Positions 7,111-8,989 of a DNA stretch of 8,989 nt are shown here, piece by piece; position 1 is the first letter of the stretch, and every line of letters starts with the position of its first letter. The stretch lies in assembly GCA_945788675.1 (NCBI GenBank), contig CALZMY010000019.1, forward strand, positions 1 to 8,989, written 5' to 3'. Under the pieces are notes generated by a model. It ran no database searches and was not told the DNA's origin. It saw nothing but the letters and a program-made list of their open reading frames with translations. The translations under genes and the position numbers were made by a program. The stretch comes from an uncultured Gammaproteobacteria bacterium (GTDB lineage: Bacteria > Pseudomonadota > Gammaproteobacteria > SZUA-140).

Positions 7111-7115
7111 GGAGG
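7111..7115 (+). promoter_or_regulatory. Ribosome binding site of the ATPase gene
   Basis: A full GGAGG precedes the ATG at 7120 with a short 4-nt gap. This supports 7120 over the later in-frame ATG codons at 7162 and 7177, which have no comparable site. Confidence 0.75.
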
Positions 7116-7119
7116 TTTG

Positions 7120-8989
7120 ATGGAAAATTCTATTGAATTGCCATTGCCCCCATTATCCAGTATGGAGAATGCCACAATGCTGGTTGATCAGGTGGTAACT
7201 GCTTACCTGATAAACAATCAGAAAGTCGATGGTGTAATCACCTGTTTTGACACTCAGAATGCGCTAATAAAAATTAACGCGACAGCTTTGAATGATGTGC
7301 GTGAGATTGTTATGAGTGATCTTAAAATGTTAGTTTTCACCACTCCATTTCAGCTCACGATTGAGTCTAAAACTCAATACAATGCAAATATTTTGATGGA
7401 AAACCCTCAAGAGCCGCAGGATTTTGTAGTGGTGTTCAGAAATAAAAGTAAAATGTCAGGAAAGACATATGGGTCACGCATAGATAAAAATGGTCTTCAT
7501 TTGTTTAAACAGCATAATGAAGATCAAGAAGTAAAGTTATATATTCACTGTTTTATTCCGCTGAGTTCAATTGAGAGCAAACAGATTGGTGACCAGATTG
7601 GCGAAACATTAATAAAAGAACAAGGGGTCTCTCGAGAAATTATCAGGGATGCTCTGGATCAACAACATAACGTGCGCACGCGCCCTCTGGGAGAATATCT
7701 GGTCAGCAAAGAAATTGTCAATGTCAAGCAGTTGGTCAATGCTTTAAAGCAACAAAAAGGAATGCCCAATCTGAAGTTGGGTGAGATCCTGATTAGCGAA
7801 AAACTTATTACCGAGGACGAACTGAAGAAAGCCCTCCATGAGCAAAAAAATGAACGGAATAAGCCACTGGGGAAAATCCTGATCGAAAAAGGGGTGGTTA
7901 CAAGTGAACAAATACAGGTGGCGTTGGCAAAAAAACTGGGGATACCTTTTGTTAATCTTCGTGAGTTCAAGGTCACCCCGCAGGTTGTTAGGGAGGTGCC
8001 CGCTAGCCTTGCATTCCAATATAAAATTATTCCTCTGTACCTGTTTGATGGAAAGTTAGCGGTAGCGCTTGAAAACCCGATGGATTGGGAAGCCCTTGAT
8101 GCACTTCGCTTTCATGCAAATAAATATATTGAACCTGTCATGGCCTTGTCAAATGAGATTGCCTGGGCCTTGCAATGTTATTACTCGACTGGAGACTTGA
8201 TTACCGCTGTATCAGAAGTATCAGATCAGATGGCAGAAACAGCGAGTCTTGATAAGATGACTGGGATGAGTGATAAAGTGCCATCACAGGCTGACTTTAA
8301 GAGCAAAGATAATATCGAGGTTAATGATAATGTCGTTGTGAATATTATTAATCAGATTATTCTTGATGCCTATCATCAGGGCGCTTCAGATATCCACATT
8401 GAGCCTAATCCGGAAAAACATAAAATTGTCGTTAGATTTCGTAAAGACGGTACGCTGTTTGTTTATCAGAAGTATGATCCTGAATACCGACATGCATTGA
8501 TTTCCCGTATTAAAATTATGGCGCGCCTTGATATTTCAGAGCGCCGAAAACCGCAGGATGGAAAGATAAATTTTCGTGAATTCGGTCCGGCGGGCATTGA
8601 ATTACGAGTTGCTACATTACCGACATCAGCTGGACTGGAAGATGTGGTAATGAGAATATTGTCGAGTGGCAAGAGTATACCTGTTAATGCACTTGGCTTG
8701 AGTACTGAAAACCATGAGAAGCTGCTAGATGCCATTAGTCATCCATATGGTCTTTTTCTGGTATGTGGCCCCACGGGCTCAGGAAAAACAACGACCCTGC
8801 ATTCGATCCTCGGCCATCTGAATGACTCGGAAAGAAAGATATGGACAGCAGAAGACCCGGTCGAAATTACTCAGGAAGGGCTTCGGCAAGTTCAGGTTAA
8901 TCCTCGGATTGGGCTTGATTTTGCTGCCGCCATGCGTGCTTTTTTACGTGCAGATCCCGATATTATTATGGTTGGTGAGATGCGAGATA
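7120..8989 (+). CDS. GspE/PilB/MshE-type secretion or pilus ATPase with MshEN-like repeats (3' end cut)
   Basis: The frame stays open from the ATG at 7120 to the edge, giving 623 residues. This is a hexameric cytoplasmic motor of the type II secretion/type IV pilus extension class. In order it has: an N-terminal region of about 155 residues with two strand-rich stretches (about 36-76 and 101-157); four tandem 30-residue repeats (158-277); a GspE N-terminal-like domain (about 275-356); an acidic Ser-rich linker; and the ATPase core from about 403. The core shows ASDIHIEP (422-429), Walker A GPTGSGKTT (550-558), the Asp box AEDP (577-580) and Walker B ADPDIIMVGEMRD (611-623) with catalytic Glu620. 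Methionine replaces the common Ile in VGEIRD. The repeats resemble the c-di-GMP-binding MshEN motif. The His box and any zinc-binding cysteines lie beyond the edge. No pilin or secretin gene is present to say which machine it serves. Confidence 0.93.
   Translation, partial: MENSIELPLPPLSSMENATMLVDQVVTAYLINNQKVDGVITCFDTQNALIKINATALNDVREIVMSDLKMLVFTTPFQLTIESKTQYNANILMENPQEPQDFVVVFRNKSKMSGKTYGSRIDKNGLHLFKQHNEDQEVKLYIHCFIPLSSIESKQIGDQIGETLIKEQGVSREIIRDALDQQHNVRTRPLGEYLVSKEIVNVKQLVNALKQQKGMPNLKLGEILISEKLITEDELKKALHEQKNERNKPLGKILIEKGVVTSEQIQVALAKKLGIPFVNLREFKVTPQVVREVPASLAFQYKIIPLYLFDGKLAVALENPMDWEALDALRFHANKYIEPVMALSNEIAWALQCYYSTGDLITAVSEVSDQMAETASLDKMTGMSDKVPSQADFKSKDNIEVNDNVVVNIINQIILDAYHQGASDIHIEPNPEKHKIVVRFRKDGTLFVYQKYDPEYRHALISRIKIMARLDISERRKPQDGKINFREFGPAGIELRVATLPTSAGLEDVVMRILSSGKSIPVNALGLSTENHEKLLDAISHPYGLFLVCGPTGSGKTTTLHSILGHLNDSERKIWTAEDPVEITQEGLRQVQVNPRIGLDFAAAMRAFLRADPDIIMVGEMRD
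7591..7950 (+). repeat. Four tandem 90-bp repeats coding for 30-aa MshEN-like units
   Basis: Residues 158-187, 188-217, 218-247 and 248-277 of the ATPase align without gaps. The shared pattern is (I/L)GexL(I/V) near the start and ALxxQ near position 21. The glycines fall at 161, 191, 221 and 251, and the Ala-Leu pairs at 178, 208, 238 and 268. Gln182, Gln212 and Gln242 are conserved, but the fourth unit has Lys272 and runs into LGIPF, the usual join to the GspE N-terminal domain. The DNA copies have diverged, so the repetition shows mainly in the protein. Confidence 0.75.

Larger units (their letters stand above)
6698..7119. other. 422-bp divergent regulatory region between the EAL and ATPase genes
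   Basis: I see no gene on either strand here, and the stretch is AT-rich. It contains a FliA-type promoter facing the EAL gene (6765-6791). It also has an inverted repeat ACCACAA/TTGTGGT (6822-6828 and 6846-6852), a compact dyad AAAGTG-TGT-CACTTT (6938-6952) and a weak dyad TCCCA/TGGGA (7026-7030 and 7045-7049). A partial sigma-28 match faces the ATPase: TCGA, 15 nt, GCCGAAAA at 6967-6993, with 7 of 8 in the -10 but only 2 of 4 in the -35. No convincing sigma-70 or sigma-54 promoter was found for the ATPase gene. Confidence 0.5.

Noticed and set aside
7659..8019. Two overlapping minus-strand open frames under the ATPase repeats.
   Set aside because: They lie opposite strongly conserved ATPase coding sequence and show no family features.

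Overview
The window looks like chromosomal DNA of a gammaproteobacterium. Its condensin is a full-length SMC of the Pseudomonas/Chromatiales type rather than MukB, its QueF is the short single-domain form, and the right half carries cyclic-di-GMP and type IV pilus/type II secretion genes. No tRNA, rRNA, CRISPR array, insertion sequence or integrase was seen.

Left part (1-922): two leftward genes, queF (queuosine pathway nitrile reductase) followed 47 bp later by the first 80 codons of an FGGY sugar kinase that runs off the left edge. A 243-bp AT-rich divergent region separates queF from smc and should hold both promoters.

Centre (923-5332): smc (1169 aa) is intact, with every ATPase motif, two coiled-coil arms and a hinge. 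After it comes a 93-nt spacer rich in mutually exclusive complementary segments, then an unrecognised 268-aa protein with one N-terminal membrane helix and a C-terminal FlgD-like Ig fold. In Pseudomonas, zipA and ligA follow smc, so this neighbour is unusual.

Right part (5381-8989): a leftward EAL-domain c-di-GMP phosphodiesterase with a decayed GGDEF domain is divergent from a rightward GspE/PilB/MshE-type ATPase that is cut by the right edge. The phosphodiesterase has an upstream sequence matching a sigma-28 (FliA) promoter: TAAG, 15 nt, GCCGATAA. The ATPase has four gap-free tandem 30-residue repeats resembling the c-di-GMP-binding MshEN motif, preceded by about 155 residues of unassigned N-terminal sequence. 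The pair suggests a local c-di-GMP circuit: a motility-regulated phosphodiesterase next to a possible c-di-GMP-responsive secretion or pilus motor. This link is inferred from gene context and motifs.

Base composition by eye changes just after smc: smc and the genes to its left are richer in G+C, and everything from about 4,500 onward is more AT-rich. The right half may therefore be a more recently acquired or less conserved block.
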